Assembly (NCBI GenBank): GCA_009840115.1
Contig: VXOJ01000011.1
Location: forward strand, 62,001 to 126,000
Direction: 5' to 3'
DNA length: 64,000 bases
Source: Gemmatimonadales bacterium
Lineage (GTDB): Bacteria; Gemmatimonadota; Gemmatimonadetes; Palauibacterales; Palauibacteraceae
The notes beneath the pieces are model-generated. The model did not search any database, was not told the origin of the DNA, and saw only the letters and a list, made by a program, of their open reading frames with translations. The position numbers were made by a program, and so were the translations under genes. This document shows, one piece after another, positions 34,086-42,916 of this stretch (position 1 is the stretch's first letter; each line of letters begins with the position of its first letter).

Positions 34086-35267
34086 ATGACGAAACAGCGA
34101 ACTGCTGGAATCGGCTCCGCTCTTTTCGTGGCGGCCGGGATGATGCTCGCGGCCGGGCCGCTGGCGACCGCGGCGGCGCAGGAGATGGACGAACGCTGGC
34201 TCGCCTGGATGGGTTGCTGGCAGCCTGTTCGTACTTCCACGAGCGCGGACGCGCCCGAAACGCTGCTCTGCTTCCGGCCCAGTGCCGACGAGGCCGGCGT
34301 CGAGATGATCGCGGTCGAAGACGGCGAGATCGCGTCCCGGGAAGTCGTGCGGGCGGATGGACAGCCCCGCGAGGCGACCCTGGAGGGCTGCAGCGGATCG
34401 CGGCGCGCGGTCTTCGCCTCGCGCCCGGGCCGGGTGTTCATGGATATGGACCAGGTCTGCGAGGGCGGCGTCGACCGATCGTCGAGCGGGATGTTCGCGA
34501 TGATCTCGTCCGACTCTTGGATCGACGCACGGGTCGTCACCGTCGGCGGCGAGAAGATGACGTGGGTGACGCGATACCGGCTGGCCACGCAGAGCCAGGC
34601 CGAGGCCGTCGGCCTGGGTGAGATCGCGGCCGACCGGAGCATGGCCGTGCGCTCGTTGCGACTCGCGGCATCCGGACGGTATTCGGTCGGCGACATCATC
34701 GAGGCGCAGTCTCACGTGGATCCCGAGGCCGTGGAGGCCTGGATCGTCGAACACGAGACGCCTCTCGCGGTCGACGCCGACCGGCTCGTCCAACTCGCCG
34801 ACGCCGGCGTGTCCGAAGGGGTCATCGACATGATGATCGCACGGAGCTACCCGGAGCGCTTCGCGGTGTCCACGGGCGGCGACGGCGGCGAACGGCCCTG
34901 GCTTGGCACGGCCGGTTACTACGACCCGTTCTACGGGGGTTACGGCTGGGGTTATCCCTACTACGGCCGCTTCGGCTACCGTTACGGTTACGGCTACTCG
35001 CCCTTCGGTTTTGGCGGCTACTCGCCCTTCGGGTACGGCTACGGCTACGGTTATGGGTACGGACCGACGATCATCCGTACGCAGCCCGCGAACAGCGGCG
35101 GCCGGGTGATCAGCGGACGCGGCTACAGCAGCGGAACCTCCAGAATCGGAACGCGTCCGACCGGGTCTTCGCGGGGGACGGCGTCGATCGGCACCTCGGG
35201 AGGCCGGTCGAGCGGGGGGAGCTCGACGGGACGGACGGCGCGGCGGCGCGGCGGCGGAGGTCTCTGA
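34086..35267 (+). CDS. Secreted protein with Gly/Tyr-rich and Ser/Gly-rich C-terminus
   Basis: 393 residues. A signal peptide (GSALFVAAGMMLAAGPLATA) precedes a folded-looking domain of about 240 residues with paired Cys (WMGCWQPV, LLCFRP, LEGCSGS, DQVCEGG), then a helical stretch (QLADAGVSEGVIDMMIARSY). From about residue 275 the chain is Gly/Tyr-rich (GYYDPFYGGYGWGYPYYGRF and a run of GYG repeats near 34970-35060), then Ser/Thr/Gly/Arg-rich to the end. I recognise no family. The C-terminal half is probably disordered or surface-associated. A terminator hairpin follows. Confidence 0.72.
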   Translation: MTKQRTAGIGSALFVAAGMMLAAGPLATAAAQEMDERWLAWMGCWQPVRTSTSADAPETLLCFRPSADEAGVEMIAVEDGEIASREVVRADGQPREATLEGCSGSRRAVFASRPGRVFMDMDQVCEGGVDRSSSGMFAMISSDSWIDARVVTVGGEKMTWVTRYRLATQSQAEAVGLGEIAADRSMAVRSLRLAASGRYSVGDIIEAQSHVDPEAVEAWIVEHETPLAVDADRLVQLADAGVSEGVIDMMIARSYPERFAVSTGGDGGERPWLGTAGYYDPFYGGYGWGYPYYGRFGYRYGYGYSPFGFGGYSPFGYGYGYGYGYGPTIIRTQPANSGGRVISGRGYSSGTSRIGTRPTGSSRGTASIGTSGGRSSGGSSTGRTARRRGGGGL

Positions 35268-35300
35268 GTCCCGCTCTTCAACCCAGGCAACAGCTCTTCG

Positions 35301-35326
35301 AAGGGGCCCGGTCTTCCGGGCCCTTT
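35301..35326 (+). terminator. Rho-independent terminator after the Gly/Tyr-rich protein gene
   Basis: AAGGGGCCCGG (35301-35311) and CCGGGCCCTTT (35316-35326) pair fully (one G-T) around a TCTT loop, 34 bases after the stop codon. The stem ends in three T residues. This closes the transcript that holds the genes from 33321. Confidence 0.8.
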
Positions 35327-35409
35327 CGCGTTCCACGTCTCGCGCCCGAAGCTCGCGAAGCGCAGATTGCCGATGCGGTCGATTCCGATGCCGGCACCGA
35401 GGAGGAACG

Positions 35410-36498
35410 ATGAACGTGGACCGACCCGCCGCGCGCCCCTTCACCTACGTCGCGATCGGCGTCCTCGGACTCGCTGCTGCCGCCGCGGTACTCCTTCAGC
35501 CCGACGCGGCCCGCACGCAGACCACGGCCGGCGACTGGGAGCCCCCCCTTACGGCGCACGGCCATCCCGATCTCCAGGGAAACTGGACCAACCAGACGCT
35601 GACCCCATTCGAACGTCCGGAAGGCCAGGGATCCGTGCTGAGCCCGGACGAAGTCGCCGCCGTAGAGGGTGGCCAGGCGCAGACCGTCGCCGAACGGACG
35701 GCTCCCGTCGACCCGGACCGACCCCTGCCGCCGGGCGGTGAGCACCGGGTCTGCATCGACGGGGCCACGACCTGCTACGACGAGTTCTACCGCGAGCCGG
35801 GCGAACGCGTGGCGATCGTGAACGGCGAGCCGCGCAGTTCTCTCGTCACCGACCCGCCGGATGGACGGGTCCCGGACCTGACGCCGGAGGCGCGTCGGCG
35901 GCTGGAGGCGGCGGCGGAGTTCCGCGGCCGATTCGGCCAGTACGACCACCCCGAGCTTCGGCCGCTCGCGGAACGGTGCATCGTATCGTTCGGATCGAGC
36001 GCCGGGCCGCCGATGCTCCCCAACTACTGGTACAACAACAGCTACACGATCGCGCAGAACGAAGACTTCATCGTGATCATGGCCGAGATGGTGCACGACG
36101 CGCGGATCATCCCCATCCGCGACCCGCGGGAGCAGCTCGAGAGCCGGCCCGAGCCGGAGCACGTCACGCCGTGGTTCGGAAGCTCGGTCGGCTGGTGGGA
36201 GGACGGAACGCTCGTCGTCGAGACGACGAACCTGAACCCCGAGCACGCGTTTCGGGGGGTGCCGCCCTCGAAGGATCGGAAGGTCGTCGAGCGCTTCACG
36301 CGCGTGGACGAGGAGACGGTCCTCTACGAGTTCACGATCGACGATCCCGCGGTGTACACGAGCCCCTGGGGCGGACAGGTCCCCTTCAAGCGCTTCGACC
36401 ATCTGCTCTACGAGTACGCGTGCCACGAGGGGAACTACGCCATGTTCAACGTGTTGAGCGGCGCGCGCTACCAGGAGCGGATGGGGGGGAATCCGTAG
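35410..36498 (+). CDS. Secreted protein of unknown function, acidobacterial/gemmatimonad-type family
   Basis: 362 residues with an N-terminal membrane or signal segment (FTYVAIGVLGLAAAAAVLLQ). Recurrent family landmarks are HGHPDLQGNWTNQT near residue 50, a Cys pair (RVCIDGATTCYDE), AGPPMLPNYWYNNSYTIAQN, a WWEDGTLVVETTNLN strand and, at the C-terminus, YEYACHEGNYAMFNVLSGAR. Similar proteins are frequent in Acidobacteria and Gemmatimonadota, without known function. The spacing to the following dehydrogenase is 17 bases or 170 bases, depending on that gene's start. Confidence 0.72.
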   Translation: MNVDRPAARPFTYVAIGVLGLAAAAAVLLQPDAARTQTTAGDWEPPLTAHGHPDLQGNWTNQTLTPFERPEGQGSVLSPDEVAAVEGGQAQTVAERTAPVDPDRPLPPGGEHRVCIDGATTCYDEFYREPGERVAIVNGEPRSSLVTDPPDGRVPDLTPEARRRLEAAAEFRGRFGQYDHPELRPLAERCIVSFGSSAGPPMLPNYWYNNSYTIAQNEDFIVIMAEMVHDARIIPIRDPREQLESRPEPEHVTPWFGSSVGWWEDGTLVVETTNLNPEHAFRGVPPSKDRKVVERFTRVDEETVLYEFTIDDPAVYTSPWGGQVPFKRFDHLLYEYACHEGNYAMFNVLSGARYQERMGGNP

Positions 36499-36515
36499 CC
36501 CGCTCGCCGGGTTGC

Positions 36516-37649
36516 CTGCGTTCGCTCGTCGCCGCGCTGGCGGTGGCGGGCTGCGCTGCCGATCGTCCGCCGGAGAGCGCGGCCGAAGCGGAGCGCGCCC
36601 CGGCCGGGGTGTTCGGCCTGCGTCCGGGCCCCTCGCCCGATCGATCCTCGCCTGACTGGGAGCCGCCCGTGAAAGTCGTCGTCGCCGATCTGTGGCCCGG
36701 CCGCACGGCCGAACTCGCGGAGGTCGCCCCGGGCGTGGACCTCGTCGTCGTCGGAGACGGGCAGGCCGCGGCGGCCGAGGCGCACGACGCCGACGCGATC
36801 CTCGGCGTGCTGAACGCGGACATCCTCGCCGCCGGCGACCGGCTCCGCTGGGTGCAGCTCGCCTCGGCGGGGGTCGAACGCTACCTCGCGCTTTCCGGGC
36901 TCTCCGACGCCGAGGACCTCGTCATCACGAACGCGCAGCGGATCTTCGCCCCCGGCGGCGCGGAGCACGCGCTCGGCATGGCGCTCATGCTGGCGCGACG
37001 GTTCCACACGGCGCTCGACCTGCAGCGCGAGCGGCGCTGGGACATCCGGCCGCTGACCGGGCCCTCTCCCTACCGAGGCGAAGGGAGCGAACTGCTCGAG
37101 CTCCGGGGCCGCACGATGCTCGTCATCGGCCTCGGCGGGATCGGGACGGAAACCGCCCGCATCGCGCACGGAATCGGCATGCGGGTCATCGCCACGCGGA
37201 ACAGCAGCCGGGAGGGGCCCGACTTCGTGGAGAAGGTCGGGCTGGCGTCGGAACTGCCGGATCTCGTTCCCGAGGCGGACGTCATCGTGAACGCCCTGCC
37301 GCTCACTCCGGAAACGGAAGGCCTCGTCGACGACGCTTTCTTCGAACTGACGCGGCCGACCGCGCTCTACATCACGCTGGGACGCGGACGGACGACGAAC
37401 ACGGGGGCGCTCGTCCGCGCGCTGCGGGAGGGCCGGATCGCGGGCGCGGGTCTGGACGTGGTGGACCCCGAGCCGCTCCCGCCGGACCACGTCCTCTGGT
37501 CGATGCCGAACGTGATCATCACGCCGCACCTCGGCGGCGACTCCGATGAACACATGGAGCGGATGTGGATCCTCTTCCGCGAGAATCTGCGCCGTTTCGC
37601 GGCCGGCGAGCCGCTTCTGGCCGTCGTCAACCGGGAGCGCGGCTACTAG
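36516..37649 (+). CDS. D-2-hydroxyacid dehydrogenase, possibly with an exported lipoprotein N-terminus
   Basis: The NAD-binding motif GLGGIGTETARIAHGIGMRV and the family's catalytic Arg (LGRGRTT), Glu (VVDPEPLP) and His (TPHLGGDS) are all present. D-2-hydroxyacid dehydrogenases reduce 2-oxo acids with NAD(P)H or the reverse. The start is uncertain. GTG 36669, with GGGAG seven bases before it, gives 326 residues, the family's usual length. Reading further upstream, the same frame encodes a convincing lipoprotein leader (RSLVAALAVAGCAAD) and a Pro/Glu/Ala linker, best opened by a rare CTG at 36516 or a GTG at 36543. I give the longer limit. If the leader is used, an NAD enzyme would be exported, which is odd. 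Confidence 0.75.
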   Translation: MRSLVAALAVAGCAADRPPESAAEAERAPAGVFGLRPGPSPDRSSPDWEPPVKVVVADLWPGRTAELAEVAPGVDLVVVGDGQAAAAEAHDADAILGVLNADILAAGDRLRWVQLASAGVERYLALSGLSDAEDLVITNAQRIFAPGGAEHALGMALMLARRFHTALDLQRERRWDIRPLTGPSPYRGEGSELLELRGRTMLVIGLGGIGTETARIAHGIGMRVIATRNSSREGPDFVEKVGLASELPDLVPEADVIVNALPLTPETEGLVDDAFFELTRPTALYITLGRGRTTNTGALVRALREGRIAGAGLDVVDPEPLPPDHVLWSMPNVIITPHLGGDSDEHMERMWILFRENLRRFAAGEPLLAVVNRERGY

Positions 37650-37662
37650 CTACTAGCGCCGG

Positions 37663-38535
37663 CTAGCCGCCGCGGATCTGGAACGTGAGCGTGGCCCAGT
37701 TGGACTCGTAGTCGAGGTCAGGCTCCGACGGCGTCTCCACCATGTGAATCGTCCGGATGTACCAGCGTCCTCCGCCGACGAGCGGGATCGTCGCGACGCC
37801 GTCCCCGTCCGTGCGAACCTCGACCGCCTCGTTGTGTGCACCGGTATCGTCGTGCGAGTGGGGGTTGAATTCGTAGTTCGCGTAGAGGAGTGCGTTCTCG
37901 ACCGGCTCGCCTGCGCGGAGGAACCGCACCTGGAGCTCATCACCCACGACGAGATCGTACGGGTTCTGCAGCGGGATGATCTCGACCGGATAGCCGAGCT
38001 CCTCCGCCCATTCGCCGCTCCGCTCGTCGCCCACCTGGACGATCGCCTTCACGTGTTTGCTGTAGCGCTCGGCCGCGTCGTCGTTCGTCTTGCCGGCCGC
38101 CTCGCGCTGCGCGATCTCGTCGACGAGGCCCTCGTGAACCAGGTAGTCGTTGAACTCCGGCCCCGTTAGCGGGATCACGCGGGCCGCCGTCGACACGCCG
38201 ATCGTGTAGGTCCCGGCCGAGCCCGTCTCGAAGGTCAGCAGCGCCGTGTCGACGCTGTCCGCGTGCCAGTGGAACATCGCCGTGTCCCGCCACGCCTCGG
38301 TCGGCGGGTGCACGACCCCGTCCGGTCCCACGATGCTCACGTCGAGCATGCGATCGCGCGTGATGTGATTCTCGCTCTCGTCGAAGTCTCCGTTGAAGAG
38401 CGCAACGACGTTCGTCGAGTTCGGCTCCAGGAAGAAACTCTCGAGCTTCAGGTACATCGTGTGCGCCCGCGCCGTCGCGACGATGGCAACAGTAAGGGCG
38501 GCGGTCGTCAACAGGACACGGCGTCCGATCTTCAT
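37663..38535 (-). CDS. DUF4198 periplasmic protein
   Basis: 290 residues from ATG 38535, chosen for GGAGG eight bases upstream and the clean signal peptide (RRVLLTTAALTVAIVATARA). The mature start AHTMYLKLESFFLEPNSTNV is the DUF4198 hallmark. Later come GDELQVRFLRAGEPVENALL, NPHSHDDTGAHNEAVEVRTD and a closing GGGRWYIRTIHMVE. DUF4198 proteins are small secreted beta-rich proteins, some of which occur with nickel/cobalt uptake (NikM-like). A metal role here is speculation. It converges on the dehydrogenase gene. Confidence 0.82.
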   Translation of the reverse strand: MKIGRRVLLTTAALTVAIVATARAHTMYLKLESFFLEPNSTNVVALFNGDFDESENHITRDRMLDVSIVGPDGVVHPPTEAWRDTAMFHWHADSVDTALLTFETGSAGTYTIGVSTAARVIPLTGPEFNDYLVHEGLVDEIAQREAAGKTNDDAAERYSKHVKAIVQVGDERSGEWAEELGYPVEIIPLQNPYDLVVGDELQVRFLRAGEPVENALLYANYEFNPHSHDDTGAHNEAVEVRTDGDGVATIPLVGGGRWYIRTIHMVETPSEPDLDYESNWATLTFQIRGG

Positions 38536-38722
38536 CAGGGATCCTCCGGAGTCTCCGGCTTCTCGGGTTCGGTAGCGCATCGCCGAGCAACATGCGCCGA
38601 TCCGGGCGAGTTCGGCCATAGTCGGCGACAGGCCGACGTGGTTACCATGGCGGGAAGGGCCGATCATGGGCTTCGTCGCCAGCAGCGACTATCCGGCGAC
38701 CACCTCGAAACAGGGAGCAGTC

Positions 38723-39388
38723 ATGACGCTTCGCATCAACGACACGGCGCCGGATTTCACGGCGGATACGACGCAGGGCCGAATCCGCTTCCACGACTGG
38801 ATCGGGGACGGGTGGGCCCTCCTCTTCTCCCATCCGAAGGACTTCACGCCCGTGTGTACGACGGAACTCGGCGCGGTGGCCGCGCTGCAGGACGCATTCG
38901 CGGCGCGCAACTGCAAGATTATCGGGATCAGCGTCGACGGAGTGAGCGACCACGAGGCCTGGTCGAAGGACATCGAAGCCTCGCAGGGGTACGCCGTCGG
39001 CTACCCGCTGATCGGCGACCCGAGGCTCGAGATCGTCAAGGCATACGACATGCTGCCGGCCGACGCGGGAGACTCTTCCGAGGGCCGCACGCCGATGGAC
39101 AACGCGACCGCGCGTTCGGTGTTCGTCATCGGCCCCGACAAGAAGATCAAGGCCACCCTCACGTACCCGATGAGCACGGGCCGCAACTTCGCCGAGATCC
39201 TCCGGCTCCTCGATTCGTGCCAGCTCACGGCCGAAAAGCAGCTCGCCACGCCGGCCAACTGGGAGCAGGGCGACGACGTGATCATCGCGCCGGCGGTCAC
39301 CGACGAGGAAGCGAGGAAGCGGTTCCCGGAGGGCTGGGAGCAGCCCCTTCCCTACATCCGCGTCGTCCCGCAGCCGCAAGACCGCTAG
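38723..39388 (+). CDS. 1-Cys peroxiredoxin (Prx6/AhpC-TSA family)
   Basis: 221 residues from ATG 38723, chosen because AGGGAG lies six bases upstream; ATG 38666 is an in-frame alternative with a poorer site. The peroxidatic Cys45 is in FSHPKDFTPVCTTELG. The Prx6 landmarks RSVFVIGPDKKIKATLTYP, STGRNFAEILRLLDS and the C-terminal arm (WEQGDDVIIAP, then RFPEGWEQPLPYIRVV) are complete. No resolving Cys in the usual position. It reduces peroxides. No export signal, so it is cytoplasmic, three bases before the exported deaminase gene. Confidence 0.92.
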   Translation: MTLRINDTAPDFTADTTQGRIRFHDWIGDGWALLFSHPKDFTPVCTTELGAVAALQDAFAARNCKIIGISVDGVSDHEAWSKDIEASQGYAVGYPLIGDPRLEIVKAYDMLPADAGDSSEGRTPMDNATARSVFVIGPDKKIKATLTYPMSTGRNFAEILRLLDSCQLTAEKQLATPANWEQGDDVIIAPAVTDEEARKRFPEGWEQPLPYIRVVPQPQDR

Positions 39389-39391
39389 CCG

Positions 39392-40840
39392 TTGCGGTTC
39401 GCGCCGACACGAAGCATCGCCGGAACCGGCGGGGGGCTGCTCCTCGCCGGCGTTCTCCTCTCTGCGTGCACGGCCGGTTCCGATGCGGGCGACACAGCCT
39501 CGGGGGGCGGCCGGCTCCTGATCGATGGCGGTACGGTCGTCGTGATGGACGACGCGGGCGCCGTCCTCGAGGGGGGCGCGGTGCTCGTGGAGGGGGACCG
39601 GATCTCCGCCGTTCTCGACGGTGAAGCGCCCCGCCCCGCCGGCGTGCCGGTGCTCGACGCGACGGGGCACCTCGTGATCCCCGGACTCGTGAACACTCAT
39701 GGCCACGCCGCCATGTCGCTCCTGCGGGGACTCGCCGACGACATGCCGCTGATGACCTGGCTGAACGAGCACATCTTCCCCGCCGAGGCCGAACTGGTCG
39801 ACCCCGAGTTCGTCTATTGGGGCACGCTGCTCTCCTCCATCGAGATGCTGAAGAGCGGGACGACGACGTTCGCGGACATGTACTACTTCCGCGATGACGC
39901 GGCGCGTGCGGCCATCGATGCGGGCATCCGCGCCGTCATGGGCCCGCACGTCATCGGCTTCCCCGCCCCCGACTTCGCCTCGCCGGCGGCGACGATGGCC
40001 GACGCCGCCGAGTTCATGGAAACGTATCGCGACCACCCCACCCTGGTTCCCGGAACGGCGGCGCACTCGCTGTACACGACGTCCCTCGACGATGCGCGCG
40101 CCGCGCTGCGGCTGGCCATCGACCACGGCGCGCCGTTTCAGATCCACACGGCCGAAGATGCAAGCGAGTTCGCGACGGCGACGGAACGGACCGGGATGGG
40201 CGTGGTGGAGGCGCTCGAGTCCATCGGCGCCCTCCGCCCGGGGACGGTGCTCGCCCACTCCATCTACCTCTCGGACGAGGACATCGAACGCATTGCAGCC
40301 GGGGGCGCCGGGGTCTCGCACAACCCGCAGAGCAACCTAAAACTCGGGATCCCGCGGGCGGCGCCTGTCGTGGAACTGCTCGCCGCCGGGGTCCCCGTCG
40401 GGCTGGGCACCGACGGACCGGCAAGCAACAACGACCTCGACCTGTTCGACGAGATGGACGCCGCCGCCAAGCTCCACAAGTTCACGAACGCCGACCCGAC
40501 GGCGCTCCCCGCCGAGACCGTCTTCCGCATGGCCACGATGGGGGGCGCCCGCGTACTGAACCTCCACGACCGCATCGGCTCGCTCGAACCGGGGAAGCGC
40601 GCCGACATCGTGCTGCTCGATACGCGGCGCGCCGGGCTCACGCCCCTGTACAACGTCTATTCGCACCTCGTGTACGCGGCTCGAGGGAGCGATGTCGCTA
40701 CCGTCCTCGTGAACGGCCGCGTCGTCGTCAGGGAGGGCCGGGTGCTCAGCGTCGACGAAGCGGAGGTAATGGAGCGGGCGTACACCTTCCGCGACCGGGT
40801 ACGGGAGGTCATCGCCCGGGTCGCCGAGGAGACGCGCTAG
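39392..40840 (+). CDS. Exported MtaD-like 5-methylthioadenosine/S-adenosylhomocysteine deaminase-family lipoprotein
   Basis: 482 residues from TTG 39392, three bases after the peroxiredoxin stop. The leader GTGGGLLLAGVLLSACTAG is a lipoprotein signal. The catalytic domain is a complete MtaD/SAH-deaminase-like amidohydrolase: the HxH motif GLVNTHGHAAMSLLRGLADD, then PFQIHTAEDASEF, the VLAHSIYLSDED His, SHNPQSNLKLGI and the metal Asp in GLGTDGPASNNDLDLFDEM. Members usually deaminate 5'-modified adenosines, guanine or related compounds in the cytoplasm. The lipoprotein signal argues for a periplasmic role and possibly a different substrate. Confidence 0.87.
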   Translation: MRFAPTRSIAGTGGGLLLAGVLLSACTAGSDAGDTASGGGRLLIDGGTVVVMDDAGAVLEGGAVLVEGDRISAVLDGEAPRPAGVPVLDATGHLVIPGLVNTHGHAAMSLLRGLADDMPLMTWLNEHIFPAEAELVDPEFVYWGTLLSSIEMLKSGTTTFADMYYFRDDAARAAIDAGIRAVMGPHVIGFPAPDFASPAATMADAAEFMETYRDHPTLVPGTAAHSLYTTSLDDARAALRLAIDHGAPFQIHTAEDASEFATATERTGMGVVEALESIGALRPGTVLAHSIYLSDEDIERIAAGGAGVSHNPQSNLKLGIPRAAPVVELLAAGVPVGLGTDGPASNNDLDLFDEMDAAAKLHKFTNADPTALPAETVFRMATMGGARVLNLHDRIGSLEPGKRADIVLLDTRRAGLTPLYNVYSHLVYAARGSDVATVLVNGRVVVREGRVLSVDEAEVMERAYTFRDRVREVIARVAEETR

Positions 40841-40876
40841 CCCCGCCCGGCAGAATACGGTTGGCAGGTGTGAACG

Positions 40877-41497
40877 CTACGCGCCGCTTGCGTGTCCCGG
40901 CTGCGGGGGCGGCTCCCAGCCCGTCGCGGCGCGGCGCTCCTGCACGCAGCGCCTGAAGCGGAAGGCGTTCTCGGGCAGGGCGAAGTCCATCCCGTAGTTG
41001 TCGGGACCCACGGCGTCGACCCGGGCAACGATCACGCCGAGGTCGTCCCGCTCCATCGCCTCGACGAACGCTTCCCCGAACGCCATCGGCGAATCCACGG
41101 CCACCGCGTGCTCGATCCCCGCCCCGCGCGCGATCGCCGCGAGATCCGTGACGCCCGAGGTGGTGTGCGACTCGAATCCGCCCGTCGAGAGGAGGCTCCC
41201 GTTGTCGAAGATGATGTGGAGGAGGTTCCGGGGCCGGTAGCGCGCGAGTGTCGTGAAGGTGCCGAGGTTCATCAGCGCCGATCCGTCCCCGTCCAGCACG
41301 ATCACCCTCTCGTGCGGCAGATGGTTCGCGAGGCCGAGACCGATCGACGAGGCGAGCCCCATCGCGTGCTGCAGGTAGAAGAAGTTCTCGCGGTGGCCGA
41401 GGTCGTACAGCTCCTGGGCGCACGCCCCCATGATCGTGACGACCAGCTTGTCCTCGATCTCGGGGTAGATCAGTTCGAGGCAGTGCACCCGTTCCAT
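40877..41497 (-). CDS. TPP-dependent 2-oxo acid decarboxylase, beta subunit (sulfopyruvate/phosphonopyruvate decarboxylase-like)
   Basis: 206 residues. It is the TPP-pyrophosphate-binding half of a split decarboxylase: the GDGSALMNLGTFTTLARYR motif with the final DN of HIIFDNGSLL, preceded by FFYLQHAMGLASSIGLGLAN, as in ComE-type sulfopyruvate decarboxylase beta subunits. Its partner alpha gene lies 15 bases upstream. The reaction is presumably decarboxylation of a 2-oxo acid to an aldehyde. No neighbouring sulfolactate or phosphonate genes support a specific substrate. It converges on the MtaD gene. Confidence 0.83.
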   Translation of the reverse strand: MERVHCLELIYPEIEDKLVVTIMGACAQELYDLGHRENFFYLQHAMGLASSIGLGLANHLPHERVIVLDGDGSALMNLGTFTTLARYRPRNLLHIIFDNGSLLSTGGFESHTTSGVTDLAAIARGAGIEHAVAVDSPMAFGEAFVEAMERDDLGVIVARVDAVGPDNYGMDFALPENAFRFRRCVQERRAATGWEPPPQPGHASGA

Positions 41498-41512
41498 CGG
41501 TCTACATCCCCC

Positions 41513-42022
41513 TCAGACTTCCATGAGGTCGCGCGTCAGCAGCAGCGCGACCGGCGAGAGCGAACTCTGCGACAGCGTGTACGCCTCGGCGATCTCTTTC
41601 GCGACGAGCGCCGGATCTCTCGCGTGGTGGTAGGGGATGTTGAGCGCCTGGAGCAAACCCTCGGTCACGATCCCGCCACGAGTGTGCCACGGGTACGGCT
41701 CGCCCCAGTGGCCCCGGACCGCGATGAGCATGCAGAGCGGGACGGAATAGAGCTGAGCGAGGGAGATGATCCCGTTCATCGCCGCGAAGAAGCCGTGGTT
41801 CTGCATGAGCAGGATGTGCGGCTCGCCGGCGAAGTACGCCCCGGCCGCGACTCCGACGGCCTCCTCCTCCTTGGCGACCTGGATGAGATCGACCTCGGGG
41901 TCGTCCTCGGCGCGCTGCAGGAGGAGACCGAGCCAGGTCTCCGGCAGGGCGGAGATGCTCCGGATGCCGGCGGCCTTGATCCCGTCGAAGACGGCCTTCG
42001 AGTTCTCGTAGGAGACGGTCAT
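41513..42022 (-). CDS. TPP-dependent 2-oxo acid decarboxylase, alpha subunit (ComD-like)
   Basis: 169 residues from ATG 42022. It is the pyrimidine-binding half of the enzyme: VDLIQVAKEEEAVGVAAGAY has the activating Glu, followed by FAGEPHILLMQNHGFFAAMN. GHWGEPYPWHTRG and HARDPALVAKEIAEAYTL complete the fold. Length and motifs match ComD or the N-terminal half of phosphonopyruvate decarboxylase. It is the first gene of a two-gene minus-strand unit divergent from the nitrile hydratase operon, with 129 bases between the starts. Confidence 0.82.
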   Translation of the reverse strand: MTVSYENSKAVFDGIKAAGIRSISALPETWLGLLLQRAEDDPEVDLIQVAKEEEAVGVAAGAYFAGEPHILLMQNHGFFAAMNGIISLAQLYSVPLCMLIAVRGHWGEPYPWHTRGGIVTEGLLQALNIPYHHARDPALVAKEIAEAYTLSQSSLSPVALLLTRDLMEV

Positions 42023-42151
42023 GCGCCGAACGGTGCGCGGACGGCTCGGGCCGCGCAATCCCGCTCGCCCGGCGGCTCGTCGCGTCAAAACGGCGCACAG
42101 GTTGCGCCACGCGGCGGCCCGTGAACACCATGAACGCAGCAAGGAGTGCGT

Positions 42152-42916
42152 ATGGACGAATCTGAAGGGCGGCCGGTCGACCGGCGCGGATTCATCAGGG
42201 ACGCGGCGGTGGGTGCGGCCGCGTTCGCCACCCCGGGAAAGCTGATGGCAGAGCAGCCGGAGTCCTCTCACGCCCACGAGACCGGGCACGGACACGGGCA
42301 CGACCACGATCACGACCACCAGGACGTGCCGCCGGACATCGCGCTCCGGGTGCGGGCGCTTGAGTCCGTCCTCGTGGAGAAGGGGATGGTGGGCTCGGCG
42401 GCGCTGGACCAGATCGTGGACACGTACGAGAACCGGATCGGCCCGCGGAACGGAGCCGAGGTGGTCGCGCGCGCGTGGGTCGATCCCGCGTACCGCGAAC
42501 GCCTCCTCGCGGATGGGACCGCGGCGATCGGCGAACTCGGCTATCTCGGCGGCCAGGGCGAGCACATGAAGGTGGTGGCGAACACGCCGGAGGTGCACAA
42601 CCTCGTCGTCTGCACCCTGTGCTCGTGCTACCCGTGGCCGACGCTGGGCCTGCCGCCCGTGTGGTACAAGTCCGCCCCCTTCCGGGCGCGGGCGGTGATC
42701 GAGCCGCGCGCCGTGCTGAGCGAGTTCGGCCTCGACGTGCCCGAGGATGTCGAGGTCCGCGTCTGGGACAGCACCGCGGAGATCCGCTATCTCGTGCTCC
42801 CGGAGCGGCCCGCCGGCACCGAGGACATGACCGAGGAGGAGTTGGCGGGGATCGTCAGCCGCGATTCGATGATCGGCGTGGCCCGGGTCGAGGCGCCGTC
42901 GGGAGGCGACCGGTGA
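42152..42916 (+). CDS. nthA: Nitrile hydratase alpha subunit, cobalt type, with Tat-like leader
   Basis: 254 residues from ATG 42152, five bases after AAGGAG. Residues 154-159 are CTLCSC, within [17 protein letters not shown], the metal centre whose Thr marks the cobalt type rather than the iron type (Ser). The Cys residues are normally oxidised to sulfinic and sulfenic acid in the mature enzyme. Uniquely, the N-terminus carries [18 protein letters not shown], a Tat-type leader, followed by a His-rich stretch (eight His between residues 40 and 56) that might hold metal. The enzyme hydrates nitriles to amides. Its stop overlaps the beta start (GTGA). Confidence 0.92.
   Translation: MDESEGRPVDRRGFIRDAAVGAAAFATPGKLMAEQPESSHAHETGHGHGHDHDHDHQDVPPDIALRVRALESVLVEKGMVGSAALDQIVDTYENRIGPRNGAEVVARAWVDPAYRERLLADGTAAIGELGYLGGQGEHMKVVANTPEVHNLVVCTLCSCYPWPTLGLPPVWYKSAPFRARAVIEPRAVLSEFGLDVPEDVEVRVWDSTAEIRYLVLPERPAGTEDMTEEELAGIVSRDSMIGVARVEAPSGGDR

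Noticed and set aside
42152-42916. Thiocyanate hydrolase gamma subunit as an alternative for the alpha subunit
   Set aside because: The beta gene is a full single-chain nitrile hydratase beta subunit and the motif [10 protein letters not shown] fits nitrile hydratase better.
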